A stretch of 62,801 bases of DNA from Actinomycetota bacterium (GTDB lineage: Bacteria > Actinomycetota > Actinomycetes > Nanopelagicales > Nanopelagicaceae). Under the pieces are notes generated by a model. The model had not been told where the DNA came from and made no database searches. It saw only the letters and a program-made list of their open reading frames with translations. The DNA is taken from assembly GCA_003151395.1 (NCBI GenBank), contig PLXJ01000047.1:40684-103484 (forward strand), in the 5' to 3' direction. A program made the position numbers and the translations under genes. The number at the start of each line of letters is the position of its first letter. Positions within the stretch are counted from its first letter, which is position 1. This document shows positions 10,538-20,699 of this stretch, piece after piece.

Positions 10538-12370
10538 ATGGCTAGAGCCGTAGGAATTGATCTAGGAACGACAAATAGTTGCGTGAGCGTACTTGAGGGT
10601 GGCGAACCCACCGTCATCGCAAACGCCGAGGGTGCTCGTACCACCCCGTCGATCGTCGCCTTTGCCAAGAACGGTGAGGTGCTGGTCGGCGAAGTAGCTA
10701 AACGCCAATCGGTCACAAACGTTGAGCGCACCATCCGTTCGGTTAAGCGCCATATGGGCACCAACTGGACCGTGGATATAGATGGCAAGAAGTACACCCC
10801 GCAAGAGATTTCAGCACGTATCTTGATGAAGCTCAAGCGCGATGCCGAGTCGTATTTAGGTGACACAGTTACAGATGCAGTCATAACAGTCCCTGCATAT
10901 TTTGATGATGCGCAGCGTCAAGCGACAAAGGAAGCCGGAGAAATCGCGGGACTGAACGTCCTTCGTATCGTTAACGAGCCAACAGCTGCTGCTTTTGCCT
11001 ATGGTTTTGATAAGGGCGATCACGAGCAAACAATTTTGGTCTTCGACCTTGGTGGTGGAACTTTTGACGTATCACTACTTGAAATGGGTGAAGGCGTTAT
11101 CGAGGTAAAAGCTACTAATGGCGATAACCACCTTGGAGGGGATGACTGGGACCAAGCGCTCATCGATCACCTTGTGGCAACATTTAAGAAATCTAACGGT
11201 ATCGATCTCACCAAAGACAAGATGGCGATGCAACGTGTTCGTGAAGCCGCAGAAAAAGCAAAGATTGAACTTTCATCTTCTGCGCAAACATCCATCAACC
11301 TTCCTTACATCACCGTGGATGCAGAAAAGAATCCATTATTCTTGGATGAAACAATCACGAGAGCTCAATTCGAAAATATGACCGCGGATCTACTTGCTCG
11401 TTGTAAAGGACCATTCCAAACGGTCTTGAAAGATGCCGGTATTCCAATTGCTGATATCAATCATGTTGTCCTAGTTGGCGGATCTACTCGCATGCCTGCA
11501 GTAGTTGATTTGGTCCGTGAACTTACCGGTGGGCGAGAGCCAAACAAGGGTGTAAACCCAGACGAGGTTGTTGCCGTTGGAGCTGCGCTTCAAGCTGGAG
11601 TGTTAAAAGGCGATGTCAAAGACATCCTTCTTCTTGATGTCACACCACTTTCGCTCGGTATTGAAACCAAGGGTGGCGTGATGACAAAGCTCATCGAGAA
11701 GAACACAACAATTCCTACCAAGAGGTCCGAAATCTTTACGACCGCTGATGATAATCAACCTGCCGTCCAGATTCAGGTCTTCCAAGGTGAACGCGAAATA
11801 GCTAACGCCAATAAGCGTTTGGGAATGTTTGAACTCACAGGCCTTGCTCCAGCTCCACGCGGAGTTCCTCAGATCGAAGTTACCTTCGATATTGACGCAA
11901 ATGGAATCCTGCACGTTGCTGCGAAGGATCTCGGTACCGGCAAAGAGCAGAAAATCACCATTAGTGGCGGTTCATCGCTCTCAAAGGAAGAGATCGACCG
12001 GATGGTGAAGGATGCTGAAGCTCATGCCGAAGAAGATAAACAGCGTCGCGAGGAGGCAGACACCCGCAATATGGGAGACAGCCTCGTCTATCAGACCGAG
12101 AAGTTCATCAAGGATAATGATGAGAAATTATCACAAGGTGACGCTGGGACTAAAAAGGCAGCTGTTGAAGCCGCGCTAGCAGAATTGAAGAGCGCTCTTG
12201 CTGGGACAGATGTCAACGCAATCAAATCCAATACCGAGAAAGTATCCACACTCAGCCAAGAATTGGGTGCATCGCTTTATGCGTCTCAAGCAGCAGAGTC
12301 AGCAGGATCATCAGAAGCTCCAAAGGCTGATGACGGTGTTGAGGATGCCGAGATTGTCGAAGAGCAGTAA
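10538..12370 (+). CDS. dnaK: Molecular chaperone DnaK (Hsp70)
   Basis: This 610-residue Hsp70 has the nucleotide-binding motifs [11 protein letters not shown] (N-terminus), [13 protein letters not shown] and [12 protein letters not shown]. The linker is [16 protein letters not shown], followed by the substrate-binding domain. The C-terminal end EDAEIVEEQ is the usual acidic DnaK tail. It refolds client proteins with DnaJ and GrpE. It is the first gene of a four-gene operon with hspR, and its stop codon overlaps the grpE start (TAATG). A strong site (aaagggag) precedes the ATG. Confidence 0.98.
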   Translation: MARAVGIDLGTTNSCVSVLEGGEPTVIANAEGARTTPSIVAFAKNGEVLVGEVAKRQSVTNVERTIRSVKRHMGTNWTVDIDGKKYTPQEISARILMKLKRDAESYLGDTVTDAVITVPAYFDDAQRQATKEAGEIAGLNVLRIVNEPTAAAFAYGFDKGDHEQTILVFDLGGGTFDVSLLEMGEGVIEVKATNGDNHLGGDDWDQALIDHLVATFKKSNGIDLTKDKMAMQRVREAAEKAKIELSSSAQTSINLPYITVDAEKNPLFLDETITRAQFENMTADLLARCKGPFQTVLKDAGIPIADINHVVLVGGSTRMPAVVDLVRELTGGREPNKGVNPDEVVAVGAALQAGVLKGDVKDILLLDVTPLSLGIETKGGVMTKLIEKNTTIPTKRSEIFTTADDNQPAVQIQVFQGEREIANANKRLGMFELTGLAPAPRGVPQIEVTFDIDANGILHVAAKDLGTGKEQKITISGGSSLSKEEIDRMVKDAEAHAEEDKQRREEADTRNMGDSLVYQTEKFIKDNDEKLSQGDAGTKKAAVEAALAELKSALAGTDVNAIKSNTEKVSTLSQELGASLYASQAAESAGSSEAPKADDGVEDAEIVEEQ

Positions 12371-12858
12371 TGACTGAAAACTCTATGGGCGGGGAGAGCG
12401 CCGAACAGGCGCTCTCTGACGCCGTTGCAGAAGCGATAGCCGAAGTTGATCCGGTAGCAGTCCTCACTGATGATCTACAACGGTTACAAGCCGACTTTCA
12501 GAATTATCGCAAACGAGTAGATAAAGAGCGCATCGAATCTACTGAAGTTGTGACGGGTCTTGTTCTCTCACAATTTCTCGGCATTCTCGATGATATCGAT
12601 CGTGCACAGGAACATGGTGAGTTGAGTGGCGGTTTTAAGGCAGTAGCAGATCAATTAAGTGCTACTACGGCCAAACTAGGGCTCGTGAAATTTGTAGCAG
12701 TTGGAGATTCTTTTGACCCTCATATTCATGAAGCTTTGATGCATGAAACTTCTTCAAGCGTTATTCATACTCAAGTGACAAAGGTGTTGCGCCCAGGCTA
12801 CAAATTTAAGGAACGTATTTTGCGGCCTGCTCAAGTAATTGTTACCGACCCAGAATAA
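12370..12858 (+). CDS. grpE: Nucleotide exchange factor GrpE
   Basis: GrpE releases ADP from DnaK. The 162-residue protein has the characteristic start of the long helix (LQRLQADFQNYRKRVDKER) and the C-terminal beta domain ending in RPAQVIVTD, with FDPHIHEALMHE in between. The N-terminal 35 residues are acidic and low complexity, as is normal. It is coupled to dnaK through a 1-nt overlap. Confidence 0.96.
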   Translation: MTENSMGGESAEQALSDAVAEAIAEVDPVAVLTDDLQRLQADFQNYRKRVDKERIESTEVVTGLVLSQFLGILDDIDRAQEHGELSGGFKAVADQLSATTAKLGLVKFVAVGDSFDPHIHEALMHETSSSVIHTQVTKVLRPGYKFKERILRPAQVIVTDPE

Positions 12859-12875
12859 GAAAGTAGTTGAGTTAA

Positions 12876-13802
12876 ATGGCAGCCAAGGATTTGTATGAGA
12901 AAGACCTCTACAAGATCCTTGGCGTGTCAAAGAGCGATAATGCAACCGCAATCAAAAAAGCCTATAGAAAGTTAGCTAAAGATTTGCATCCAGATAAAAC
13001 AAAAGGCGATAAAAAGTTAGAGGATAGATTTAAAGAAGTATCAGAAGCCTATGAAGTTTTGTCGGATGAAAAAAAGCGCGCCGAATACCAAGAGATGCGT
13101 GATGCTTTTACAAGTGGACGAGTGCCTCGCGGTGGACAGCAACAAAATGGCGGCTCGCAAAACGGTGGATTCCAGGGCGGCGGCTTTGAAGATATGTTCG
13201 GTGGGGGTTCACAGAGTGATATTTTTGCAACCCTCTTCGGAGGTGGAAATCGCGCTCCGCGTAAAGGTCAAGACTTACAAACCGAAACAACGATCTCATT
13301 CCGTGATTCAATATTTGGGCGAGAGATAAATCTTCGAATCAATGATCAAACGATTACAACGCGAACTCCGGCAGGTGTTAAAGACGGAGCAAAGATAAAA
13401 CTTAAGGGACGTGGAGCTCCTGGCCAAGCAGGTCCTGGAGATCTATTTATTATTATTCATGTTACTAAACATCCAGTTTTTACACGCGACGCAAATAATC
13501 TGTTGATGACCCTCCCTGTCACCTTTACAGAGGCTGCGCTTGGTGCCGACATTTCGGTTCCGACTCTCAATGGTGAAGATGTCACAGTACGACTTGCCCC
13601 TGGTACCCAAAACGGGAAAGTGCTACGGGTAAAAGGTCGCGGAATCACCAAAGATTTCCAAACTGGAGATTTACTCATCACGGTAGAGGTTCACGTTCCT
13701 CAGCGGTTAGATAGTAAAGCGAAGACCGCCTTAGAGAATTTCGCCGAACTTACCCAAAGTGATTCACCACGCCAGCACCTGAAAGAGAGGGCCGGGGCAT
13801 AA
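12876..13802 (+). CDS. DnaJ-type co-chaperone without zinc finger
   Basis: This J-domain protein of 308 residues stimulates DnaK ATPase and delivers clients. The J domain is residues 9-75 with the essential HPD in DLHPDK. A Gly/Gln/Asn-rich linker (about residues 86-125) follows, then two beta-barrel client-binding domains. The CxxCxGxG zinc modules of class A DnaJ are missing: the first barrel continues directly through INLRINDQTITTRTPAGVKDG. It is thus a class B (CbpA-like) protein, although it occupies the dnaJ position in the operon. Its stop overlaps the hspR ATG by one base. Confidence 0.93.
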   Translation: MAAKDLYEKDLYKILGVSKSDNATAIKKAYRKLAKDLHPDKTKGDKKLEDRFKEVSEAYEVLSDEKKRAEYQEMRDAFTSGRVPRGGQQQNGGSQNGGFQGGGFEDMFGGGSQSDIFATLFGGGNRAPRKGQDLQTETTISFRDSIFGREINLRINDQTITTRTPAGVKDGAKIKLKGRGAPGQAGPGDLFIIIHVTKHPVFTRDANNLLMTLPVTFTEAALGADISVPTLNGEDVTVRLAPGTQNGKVLRVKGRGITKDFQTGDLLITVEVHVPQRLDSKAKTALENFAELTQSDSPRQHLKERAGA

Positions 13803-14209
13803 TGGTTATTCATAGTCACCCAGATAGCGCACATCCAGAAGGCGCACACCCAGATGATGATCAGGCGGTCTATGTAATCTCTGTCGCTGCTGAACTTTCA
13901 GGGATGCATCCGCAAACCCTCCGACAATATGATCGGATGGGGCTGGTTTCACCTGGAAGAGCTTCTGGCCGTGGTCGCCGCTATTCACTCTTGGATATTG
14001 CTTCTCTTCGAAATATTCAGCGCCTAGTTGGTGATGGAATCAACCTTGCCGGAATCAAGCGAATCATGGAACTCGAATCCGCCGTCGCAAATATGGCGCT
14101 AGAAGTAGCCAAACTTCGTACCGAAGTCGATGCCTTGATAGCCTCAAATCCGCCTAAAGTGCTTATGAAACGCGATCAACCCATGGTCGTGGTTTATAAA
14201 GGAGAGTAG
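13802..14209 (+). CDS. hspR: Heat-shock repressor HspR (MerR family)
   Basis: HspR is a MerR-type repressor that binds HAIR operators, with DnaK as co-repressor. The 135-residue protein contains the winged helix VYVISVAAELSGMHPQTLRQ (continuing YDRMGLVSPGR, GRRYS) and then a coiled dimerisation helix (AVANMALEVAKLRTEVDALI). The histidine/aspartate-rich N-terminus (HSHPDSAHPEGAHPDDD) may bind metal, but this is speculation. As last gene of the dnaK operon it closes a negative feedback loop on the HAIR-like sites upstream of dnaK. Confidence 0.95.
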   Translation: MVIHSHPDSAHPEGAHPDDDQAVYVISVAAELSGMHPQTLRQYDRMGLVSPGRASGRGRRYSLLDIASLRNIQRLVGDGINLAGIKRIMELESAVANMALEVAKLRTEVDALIASNPPKVLMKRDQPMVVVYKGE

Positions 14210-14222
14210 ATAGGGTTTCGCC

Positions 14223-14756
14223 ATGACATCACGCGAATTACTCAAATCTGAAATTCTAAGTAAAGCAGTGGTCCACGGAAAGGTCATTCTCTCCTCCGGC
14301 AAAGAAGCCGATTATTACGTTGATTTACGTCGCATCACTTTAGATTCGACCGCTGCGCCACTGGTTGGTGAGGTAATGCTCGAACTCACCAAAGATTGGG
14401 ATTATGAGGCCGTAGGCGGTTTAACACTCGGGGCTGATCCCGTCGCCACTGCGATGATGCATGTCGCAGGTCAACAGGGTCGAAAGTTAGATTCGTTTGT
14501 TGTTCGCAAAGCAGAGAAAGCACACGGGCTACAGCGACGAATCGAAGGACCGGATGTTGCTGGTAAACGCGTGTTGGCGGTCGAGGATACGTCAACCACC
14601 GGAGGCTCCGTATTAACCGCGGTTGATGCGTTGAAAGAAGCCGGAGCCATCATTGTCGGTGTTGCCGTCATTGTGGAACGAGGAGCAGCCCAAAAAGTTC
14701 AAGATGCCGGATTTGAATATCGGGCGGCATTTCAATTAACAGATTTGGGTCTATAA
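14223..14756 (+). CDS. pyrE: Orotate phosphoribosyltransferase
   Basis: PyrE joins orotate and PRPP to make orotidine 5'-phosphate in pyrimidine synthesis. The 177-residue protein has the type I PRTase PRPP loop VLAVEDTSTTGGSVLTAV and the flexible catalytic loop VRKAEKAHGLQRRIEG. It lies 13 nt after hspR, but a TAGGGT element 6 nt before the ATG could give it its own leaderless transcript. Other pyr genes are not nearby. Confidence 0.95.
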   Translation: MTSRELLKSEILSKAVVHGKVILSSGKEADYYVDLRRITLDSTAAPLVGEVMLELTKDWDYEAVGGLTLGADPVATAMMHVAGQQGRKLDSFVVRKAEKAHGLQRRIEGPDVAGKRVLAVEDTSTTGGSVLTAVDALKEAGAIIVGVAVIVERGAAQKVQDAGFEYRAAFQLTDLGL

Positions 14757-14786
14757 CTTTTCACAAAGAAATCCGGTCTTCGAAAA

Positions 14787-15422
14787 CTAAGAAAGATGTT
14801 TGCGACTCCGCCACTCTTTAAAGATCTCCCAACCGAGGGGTAAAATTGTTATCCCTGCGATAATGAGGATGATGTCAGTGAGGTATTTAGAAATAGTGTT
14901 AGCGAAGGTGTTTCCAGCTGCATAAGCACCCCAAATCAATACCTGAGTCCAAATAACCGCTCCAAAAATATTCCAAAAGGCAAAGGTCTTAAAGGGAACT
15001 CGGATAATTCCTGAAAGCGGGTTAATAAGACCGCGAATAACAGGAATGAAGCGACCCAATACGATGGCTCGACCGCGACCGTACTTTGTTATGTATTTTT
15101 CGGCAGATTTGATCTTTCCAGGGTCAAAGAACTTGGAATCGGGCCTACTAAATATTTTTATTCCGTAATGCCATCCGAGCCAATGCCCAAATTGGGAACC
15201 TATTATCGCGGAAATAGGGGCGCCGATGGCCACAAGGGCGATATTGAGGTGGTGTCCGTGGGTGCTGCCTATCCCGGCCGCGAAAAGACCGGCGGTGATA
15301 AGCAATGTATCCCCCGGCAAGCCAATAATCAGAGGCAGACCCGTTTCTAGGGCCAAAACCGCGAAGATGATCGCCAACGAATAGTTGGAATTGAGGGCTG
15401 AGGTAACGCTTATGAAACTCAT
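14787..15422 (-). CDS. DedA-family membrane protein
   Basis: This 211-residue integral membrane protein has the DedA/SNARE-associated pattern. LETGLPLIIGLPGDTLLITAG occurs near the N-terminus, and RGRAIVLGRFIPVIRGLINP carries the conserved arginines of the FxRxxPxxR-type motif. Members act as lipid scramblases or transporters of undecaprenyl phosphate and phospholipids; which applies here cannot be told. It is divergent from hppA, with the regulatory region between them. Confidence 0.9.
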   Translation of the reverse strand: MSFISVTSALNSNYSLAIIFAVLALETGLPLIIGLPGDTLLITAGLFAAGIGSTHGHHLNIALVAIGAPISAIIGSQFGHWLGWHYGIKIFSRPDSKFFDPGKIKSAEKYITKYGRGRAIVLGRFIPVIRGLINPLSGIIRVPFKTFAFWNIFGAVIWTQVLIWGAYAAGNTFANTISKYLTDIILIIAGITILPLGWEIFKEWRSRKHLS

Positions 15423-15448
15423 GAGGGGTCAAGGATAGCGATTACCTC

Positions 15449-15476
15449 TTGAAATTTGTCATACACCTTATATATA
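15449..15476 (+). promoter_or_regulatory. hppA sigma-70-type promoter
   Basis: TTGAAA (15449-15454), a 16-nt spacer and TATATA (15471-15476) form a near-consensus promoter directed at hppA. Transcription would start near 15483, leaving about 100 nt of C-rich untranslated leader. The longest reading frame of hppA starts inside the -35 box, so that upstream start cannot be right. Confidence 0.65.
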
Positions 15477-15586
15477 TGTGTAACCTTTCAACCCTTAGAA
15501 CCGCCCCAGTACGAACTAGCACCACCATGCACCGCCCCCCGTCCCTACCCGCACCGCAACTGTCTACTCAACGAGGAGTGAAAATA

Positions 15587-17845
15587 GTGTCTACGCCCGT
15601 GCAAGTCACCGGAACTAACCTAATTTATGTTTATATCGTTCTTGGAGTCTCCTTGCTCGCTCTTGCCATTGCATATGGTTTGCGCGCTCAAGTGTTGGCT
15701 CAAGCAGAAGGAACCGATCAAATGAAGGAGATTGCCGCTGCCGTTCAGGAAGGCGCCGCGGCTTATCTCAACCGACAATTCAGAACCCTCTCAGTATTTG
15801 TAGGAATCGTTTTTGTACTCCTATTCGCCCTACCTGGCCATACCGATATTCGAATCGGTCGATCAATCTTCTTCCTCTTGGGAGCGATTTTTAGCGCTTC
15901 CGTCGGTTATAACGGCATGTGGCTCGCCGTTCGTGCAAATGTACGTGTGGCGGAGGCAGCTCGACAGAAGTCAGCTGCAAATGCCGTGAAAATTGCTTTC
16001 CGCACCGGTGGCGTTGTTGGAATGACAACAGTAGGACTCGGGCTTCTTGGCGCTTCCCTTGTCGTGATCATTTATCGCGCCAATGCGCCAGAGGTTCTTG
16101 AAGGTTTTGGATTCGGTGCAGCAATGTTGGCGATGTTCATGCGCGTTGGTGGCGGAATCTTTACTAAAGCCGCTGATGTTGGCGCCGACCTCGTCGGTAA
16201 AGTTGAACATAATATTCCAGAAGATGATCCTCGCAATGCCGCAACTATTGCAGACAACGTTGGTGACAACGTCGGTGACTGTGCTGGAATGGCAGCTGAC
16301 TTATTTGAATCCTATGCGGTAACACTGGTAGCCGCACTTATTCTTGGCAAAGCTGGATTTGGCGACGCTGGATTGATCTATCCACTCATAGTTCCAGCAA
16401 TTGGAATTGTCACCGCAATCGTAGGAATCTTTATTACTCGCTTGCGTTCTACAGATAGATCTGCGATGCAGGCTATCAATCGATCTTTCTTCCTGTCCGC
16501 CATTATCTCTGCTGTCTTAGTTGGATTTGCAACATTTACATACCTACCTGGGTCAATGAAACTTTTGACTGGACTTGATCCAGCACATACTCCTGGAAAT
16601 GTAAATCCACGTATTCTCACTTTTGGTGCAGTGATCATCGGAATTGTTCTCGCAGCAGCGATTCAATTGTTAACTGGATTCTTTACTGAAATTGGTCGAC
16701 GTCCGGTCAACGATGTTTCTGCTTCATCAACCACTGGTTCGGCGACAGTAATTTTGGCTGGTATCGCAATTGGATTTGAATCTGCGGTTTATTCTGCACT
16801 TTTAATCGCGGCGGCAGTATTTGGCGCATTTGTATTGGGACACGGCTCAATAGTATTGAGTTTGTTTGCGATCGCACTTGCAGGCACCGGACTACTGACA
16901 ACAGTTGGTGTTATCGTGGCAATGGACACATTTGGTCCGATCTCCGATAACGCACAAGGCATTGCAGAAATGTCTGGAGACGTTCACGGTGAAGGTGCAC
17001 AAATTCTGACCCAACTCGATGCCGTGGGAAATACCACTAAAGCAATCACCAAAGGAATTGCCATTGCCACAGCCGTATTGGCTGCGACGGCGCTCTTTGG
17101 CGCCTTTACCAACGCTATTTTAAAGGCGGTGAGCGACGCGGGTAAAACCGCTGCCAATCTCAATCTGCAATTCCAAGGTATTTTGGATATAGCTAATCCA
17201 CGAAACTTGGTTGGATTAATTATTGGAGCGGCGGTTGTCTTCTTGTTCTCTGGTCTAGCAATTAACGCAGTGTCTCGTGCTGCAGGAGCAGTTGTAGTCG
17301 AAGTGCGCGAGCAATTCCGGTTACATCCAGGAATTATGGATGGAACACAGAAGCCAGAGTATGGCCGCGTTGTTGATATCTGTACTCGCGATTCTTTGCG
17401 CGAACTTGTTGCCCCTGGATTACTCGCCGTTATGGCACCGATCGCAGTCGGCTTTGGCCTTGGAGTCGGTGCGTTAGGCGCCTATCTTGCAGGAGCTATC
17501 GGAACTGGAACGCTGATGGCAGTCTTCCTTGCTAACTCTGGTGGTGCTTGGGATAACGCTAAGAAGATGGTCGAAGATGGCCATTATGGAGGCAAAGGCT
17601 CTGACGCCCACCATGCAACGATTGTTGGAGATACCGTTGGAGACCCATTTAAGGATACTGCCGGTCCTGCAATTAACCCACTGCTTAAAGTTATGAATCT
17701 GGTTGCACTTTTGATTACTCCAGCAATTGTTTCTTTTGCACTTGGTGGGCACAAAGTCGAAAGTGCGCTCATCGCTTTAGTAGCCGTTCTTGTTATTGTC
17801 TACGCACTTGTGCGTAGCAGGAGAGCATCGACTGTTATTGCCTAA
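15587..17845 (+). CDS. hppA: Membrane-bound proton-pumping pyrophosphatase (H+-PPase)
   Basis: This pump hydrolyses pyrophosphate and exports protons, recovering energy from biosynthesis. From the GTG at 15587 (Shine-Dalgarno gaggag 8 nt upstream) it is 752 residues with about 16 hydrophobic segments. The PPi-binding motif DVGADLVGKVE and the acidic cluster DNVGDNVGDCAG are intact. The motif GNTTKAITKG has Lys where potassium-dependent enzymes have Ala, which predicts the K+-independent class. A GTG at 15578 is an alternative start. A frame extending to 15449 is rejected because it begins inside the promoter. Confidence 0.95.
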   Translation: MSTPVQVTGTNLIYVYIVLGVSLLALAIAYGLRAQVLAQAEGTDQMKEIAAAVQEGAAAYLNRQFRTLSVFVGIVFVLLFALPGHTDIRIGRSIFFLLGAIFSASVGYNGMWLAVRANVRVAEAARQKSAANAVKIAFRTGGVVGMTTVGLGLLGASLVVIIYRANAPEVLEGFGFGAAMLAMFMRVGGGIFTKAADVGADLVGKVEHNIPEDDPRNAATIADNVGDNVGDCAGMAADLFESYAVTLVAALILGKAGFGDAGLIYPLIVPAIGIVTAIVGIFITRLRSTDRSAMQAINRSFFLSAIISAVLVGFATFTYLPGSMKLLTGLDPAHTPGNVNPRILTFGAVIIGIVLAAAIQLLTGFFTEIGRRPVNDVSASSTTGSATVILAGIAIGFESAVYSALLIAAAVFGAFVLGHGSIVLSLFAIALAGTGLLTTVGVIVAMDTFGPISDNAQGIAEMSGDVHGEGAQILTQLDAVGNTTKAITKGIAIATAVLAATALFGAFTNAILKAVSDAGKTAANLNLQFQGILDIANPRNLVGLIIGAAVVFLFSGLAINAVSRAAGAVVVEVREQFRLHPGIMDGTQKPEYGRVVDICTRDSLRELVAPGLLAVMAPIAVGFGLGVGALGAYLAGAIGTGTLMAVFLANSGGAWDNAKKMVEDGHYGGKGSDAHHATIVGDTVGDPFKDTAGPAINPLLKVMNLVALLITPAIVSFALGGHKVESALIALVAVLVIVYALVRSRRASTVIA

Positions 17846-17858
17846 AACAAAACTAGTG

Positions 17859-17876
17859 CGTTAGCCGAAACTAACG
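17859..17876 (+). terminator. Weak hairpin after hppA
   Basis: CGTTAG (17859-17864) and CTAACG (17871-17876) form a 6-bp stem with a 6-nt loop, followed by TTTACCTTCCCCTT. The T tract is broken, so this is at best a weak terminator between hppA and topA. Confidence 0.4.
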
Positions 17877-17924
17877 TTTACCTTCCCCTTAGGACCACTT
17901 AGCACCGCTTAGGAGTTAATAAAT

Positions 17925-20690
17925 TTGGGTATCAAACTTGTAATTGTGGAGTCTCCGGCAAAGGCGCGAAAGATTGGCGCCTTTCTCGGGGACGACTATG
18001 TCGTTGAGGCATCCGTAGGACATATCCGCGATCTCCCACAGCGCGCCGCTGATATCCCAGCTGAGTACAAGAAAATCCCTTGGGCGAAAGAGGGCGTAAA
18101 TATCGAAGAAGATTTTGCGCCGCTTTATGTCATCAATCCCGATAAACGAGCCAAAGTAAATGAGTTAAAGGCGCTCATGAGGAACGCCGATGAACTAATT
18201 CTGGCAACCGATGAGGATCGCGAGGGCGAAGCCATCGCCTGGCACCTCATAGAAGTATTAAGACCAAAGATCCCAATTAGTCGGATGGTTTTCCATGAAA
18301 TTACCAAGGAAGCGATTCAAGCGGCTGCTCATAACACTCGTGATCTTGATTATCGCTTGGTAGATGCACAAGAAACCAGACGAGTGCTTGATCGGCTCTT
18401 TGGCTATCGCCTCTCTCCCGTACTTTGGAAAAAAGTGATGCCTCGTATTAGCGCCGGCAGAGTGCAATCTGTTGCGACGCGACTAATTGTTGAGCGCGAA
18501 CGGGAGCGCATGGCCTTTGTTTCCTCATCCTGGTGGGATATTTCAGGTGAGACCGAGGCGAATTTTACAACCCGCCTAATTTCTTTGGATGGAAAGCGAG
18601 TAGCCACTACAAATGATTTTGATGAAAGTGGGGGACTCAAGGAGCGATCTGCAAATAATATTCTGCTGCTCGATGAAGCTTCCGCGAACGAATTAACGCA
18701 AAATTTAGACGGTTCGAGCCTTAAGGTAAAGAGCGCAGAGGAATCACCGCGCACCGAACGCCCTAAAGCTCCATTCACCACGTCAACAATGCAGCAAGAT
18801 GCGGGTTCTCGTTTGGGGTGGGGTGCACAGCTCACGATGAGAGTGGCACAGCGGTTATATGAGAATGGTTATATAACGTATATGCGTACCGATTCCGTGA
18901 CGCTCTCTCAAGCCGCTATCTCTTCAGCCCGGGTACAAGCAACTGCGCTCTATGGGAAGGACTACGTACCAGCGTCAGCTCGCGTCTACGAAGGAAAGAC
19001 AAAGAACGCCCAAGAGGCACATGAAGCAATTCGTCCTGCTGGAGATATTTTCAAGACCCCTGGTGAGTTAGCTCCAGAATTAAGTAGAGACGAGTTTGCA
19101 CTTTATGACCTCATTTGGAAGCGAACTATCGCATCACAAATGTCGGATGCCAAGAAAATGCAGATGCGGGTAGATTTTGATGTTACTACCAAAGCTGGAG
19201 GCGCAGCCATTTTCCGCGCCAACGGATCCGTCCTCACTTTCCCTGGCTTCTTAGCGGCGTATGAAGAGATTCAAGAAGAAGGCGCGATCGATGCACCCGA
19301 TGAGTCAAAGCGCCTCCCCCCAATGAGTGTTGGAGATGTGATAAAGGTAAATCAATACAACTGCGAAGGGCACGATACAAAGCCCCCAGCTCGTTACACA
19401 GAGCCAACTTTGGTAAAGAAGTTAGAGGAACTTGGAATTGGTCGCCCATCTACATTCGCATCAATCATCAGCACAATTCAAGATCGTGGATATGTATCAA
19501 AACGAGGTCGTGCCTTAGTCCCTACCTTTTTAGCTTTTAGTGTTACTGGATTACTTGAACAACATTTTTCAAAGTTAGTTGACTATGAATTTACTGCTTC
19601 AATGGAAGAAGACCTCGACAAGATTGCAAATGGTGAAGCAGATCGCGTTGAATGGTTAACGCGATTTTTCTACGGTCATGATGATGTGCCGGGGTTGGAG
19701 TCATTAGCTTCGGATCTTGGAGCAATTGATGCACAGCAGATCAACACCATGAAAATGGGCCAAGATATTGAAATTCGAGTCGGTCGTTTCGGGGCATACA
19801 TTCAACAAGGTGTTGGCGATGAACGAAAGTTTGCCAATGTTCCAGAAAATATGGCACCAGATGAGTTAACGCTTCCAGTAGCGATTGAATTACTCGCAAA
19901 ACCTTCTGGAGAACGCGTACTAGGAGTTGAACCGAACACCGGGTATTCGCTTGTTGCAAAATCTGGTCGATTCGGACCGTACGTCACCCAAATACTTCCT
20001 GAGCCGGAGTTGGTCGTTGATAAGAAAACTGGCGAATTAAAGAAGCCACGGAAGAAAAAGACCGATGCAAAGCCAAAGACTGCTTCGCTCCTTTCAACAA
20101 TGTCACTAGATACGATCACAATCGAAGATGCGCTCAAACTAATGTCACTTCCCCGCACTCTGGGTGAGTACGAGGGAGAAAGCATTACGGTTCAGAACGG
20201 ACGTTACGGTCCCTACCTCACAAAAGGCGCAGATTCCCGAACACTGACCTCTGAAGATCAGCTATTTAGCATCGATCTTGAACAAGCAGTTGAAATTTAC
20301 AAAGAGCCGAAGGTCCGCAGACGTGGAGTCGCGAAACCCCCACTTAAAGATTTAGGGGTAGATCCCTCCACGCAAAAACCAGTCCTAGTAAAAGATGGAC
20401 GTTTTGGTTTGTACGTCACCGACGGGGAAACAAATGCAACACTACGTCGCGGGGATACCGTTGAATTCCTTACTCTGGAAAGAGGTATGGAGTTGTTGGC
20501 CGGTCGACGCGCTTGGACGGCCGAAAATGGTGGTGCAACACGGGGAAAGAAAAAGAGTTCTCGAGCCAGCCGAACTAAAAAGAGCGCGCCAACTCTGACC
20601 TCCAAGACCGTTAAGGCGACCGGTTCCCCCAAGACCAAGAAGAAGGCCGCTTCTGGCAAGGGAAAGACCGCAGCGAGCGTCAGCCTCTAG
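17925..20690 (+). CDS. topA: DNA topoisomerase I
   Basis: This type IA topoisomerase relaxes negative supercoils and opposes gyrase. The 921-residue protein has an N-terminal TOPRIM domain (KLVIVESPAKARKIG; LATDEDREGEAIAW), the catalytic tyrosine Y319 in YITYMRTDSV, and repeated C-terminal modules with GRFGAYIQ, GRFGPYVT, GRYGPYLTKG and GRFGLYVTDGE. The end is a Lys/Ala/Ser-rich tail of about 50 residues in place of zinc fingers, as in other actinobacteria, where it aids processive relaxation. The start codon is TTG with an aggag site about 9 nt upstream. Confidence 0.97.
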   Translation: MGIKLVIVESPAKARKIGAFLGDDYVVEASVGHIRDLPQRAADIPAEYKKIPWAKEGVNIEEDFAPLYVINPDKRAKVNELKALMRNADELILATDEDREGEAIAWHLIEVLRPKIPISRMVFHEITKEAIQAAAHNTRDLDYRLVDAQETRRVLDRLFGYRLSPVLWKKVMPRISAGRVQSVATRLIVERERERMAFVSSSWWDISGETEANFTTRLISLDGKRVATTNDFDESGGLKERSANNILLLDEASANELTQNLDGSSLKVKSAEESPRTERPKAPFTTSTMQQDAGSRLGWGAQLTMRVAQRLYENGYITYMRTDSVTLSQAAISSARVQATALYGKDYVPASARVYEGKTKNAQEAHEAIRPAGDIFKTPGELAPELSRDEFALYDLIWKRTIASQMSDAKKMQMRVDFDVTTKAGGAAIFRANGSVLTFPGFLAAYEEIQEEGAIDAPDESKRLPPMSVGDVIKVNQYNCEGHDTKPPARYTEPTLVKKLEELGIGRPSTFASIISTIQDRGYVSKRGRALVPTFLAFSVTGLLEQHFSKLVDYEFTASMEEDLDKIANGEADRVEWLTRFFYGHDDVPGLESLASDLGAIDAQQINTMKMGQDIEIRVGRFGAYIQQGVGDERKFANVPENMAPDELTLPVAIELLAKPSGERVLGVEPNTGYSLVAKSGRFGPYVTQILPEPELVVDKKTGELKKPRKKKTDAKPKTASLLSTMSLDTITIEDALKLMSLPRTLGEYEGESITVQNGRYGPYLTKGADSRTLTSEDQLFSIDLEQAVEIYKEPKVRRRGVAKPPLKDLGVDPSTQKPVLVKDGRFGLYVTDGETNATLRRGDTVEFLTLERGMELLAGRRAWTAENGGATRGKKKSSRASRTKKSAPTLTSKTVKATGSPKTKKKAASGKGKTAASVSL

Positions 20691-20699
20691 GCTTACCCC

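Noticed and set aside
15449-15586. N-terminal extension of the H+-pyrophosphatase
   Set aside because: It starts within the -35 box of a good promoter, has an unusual composition, and a well-placed Shine-Dalgarno precedes the GTG at 15587.
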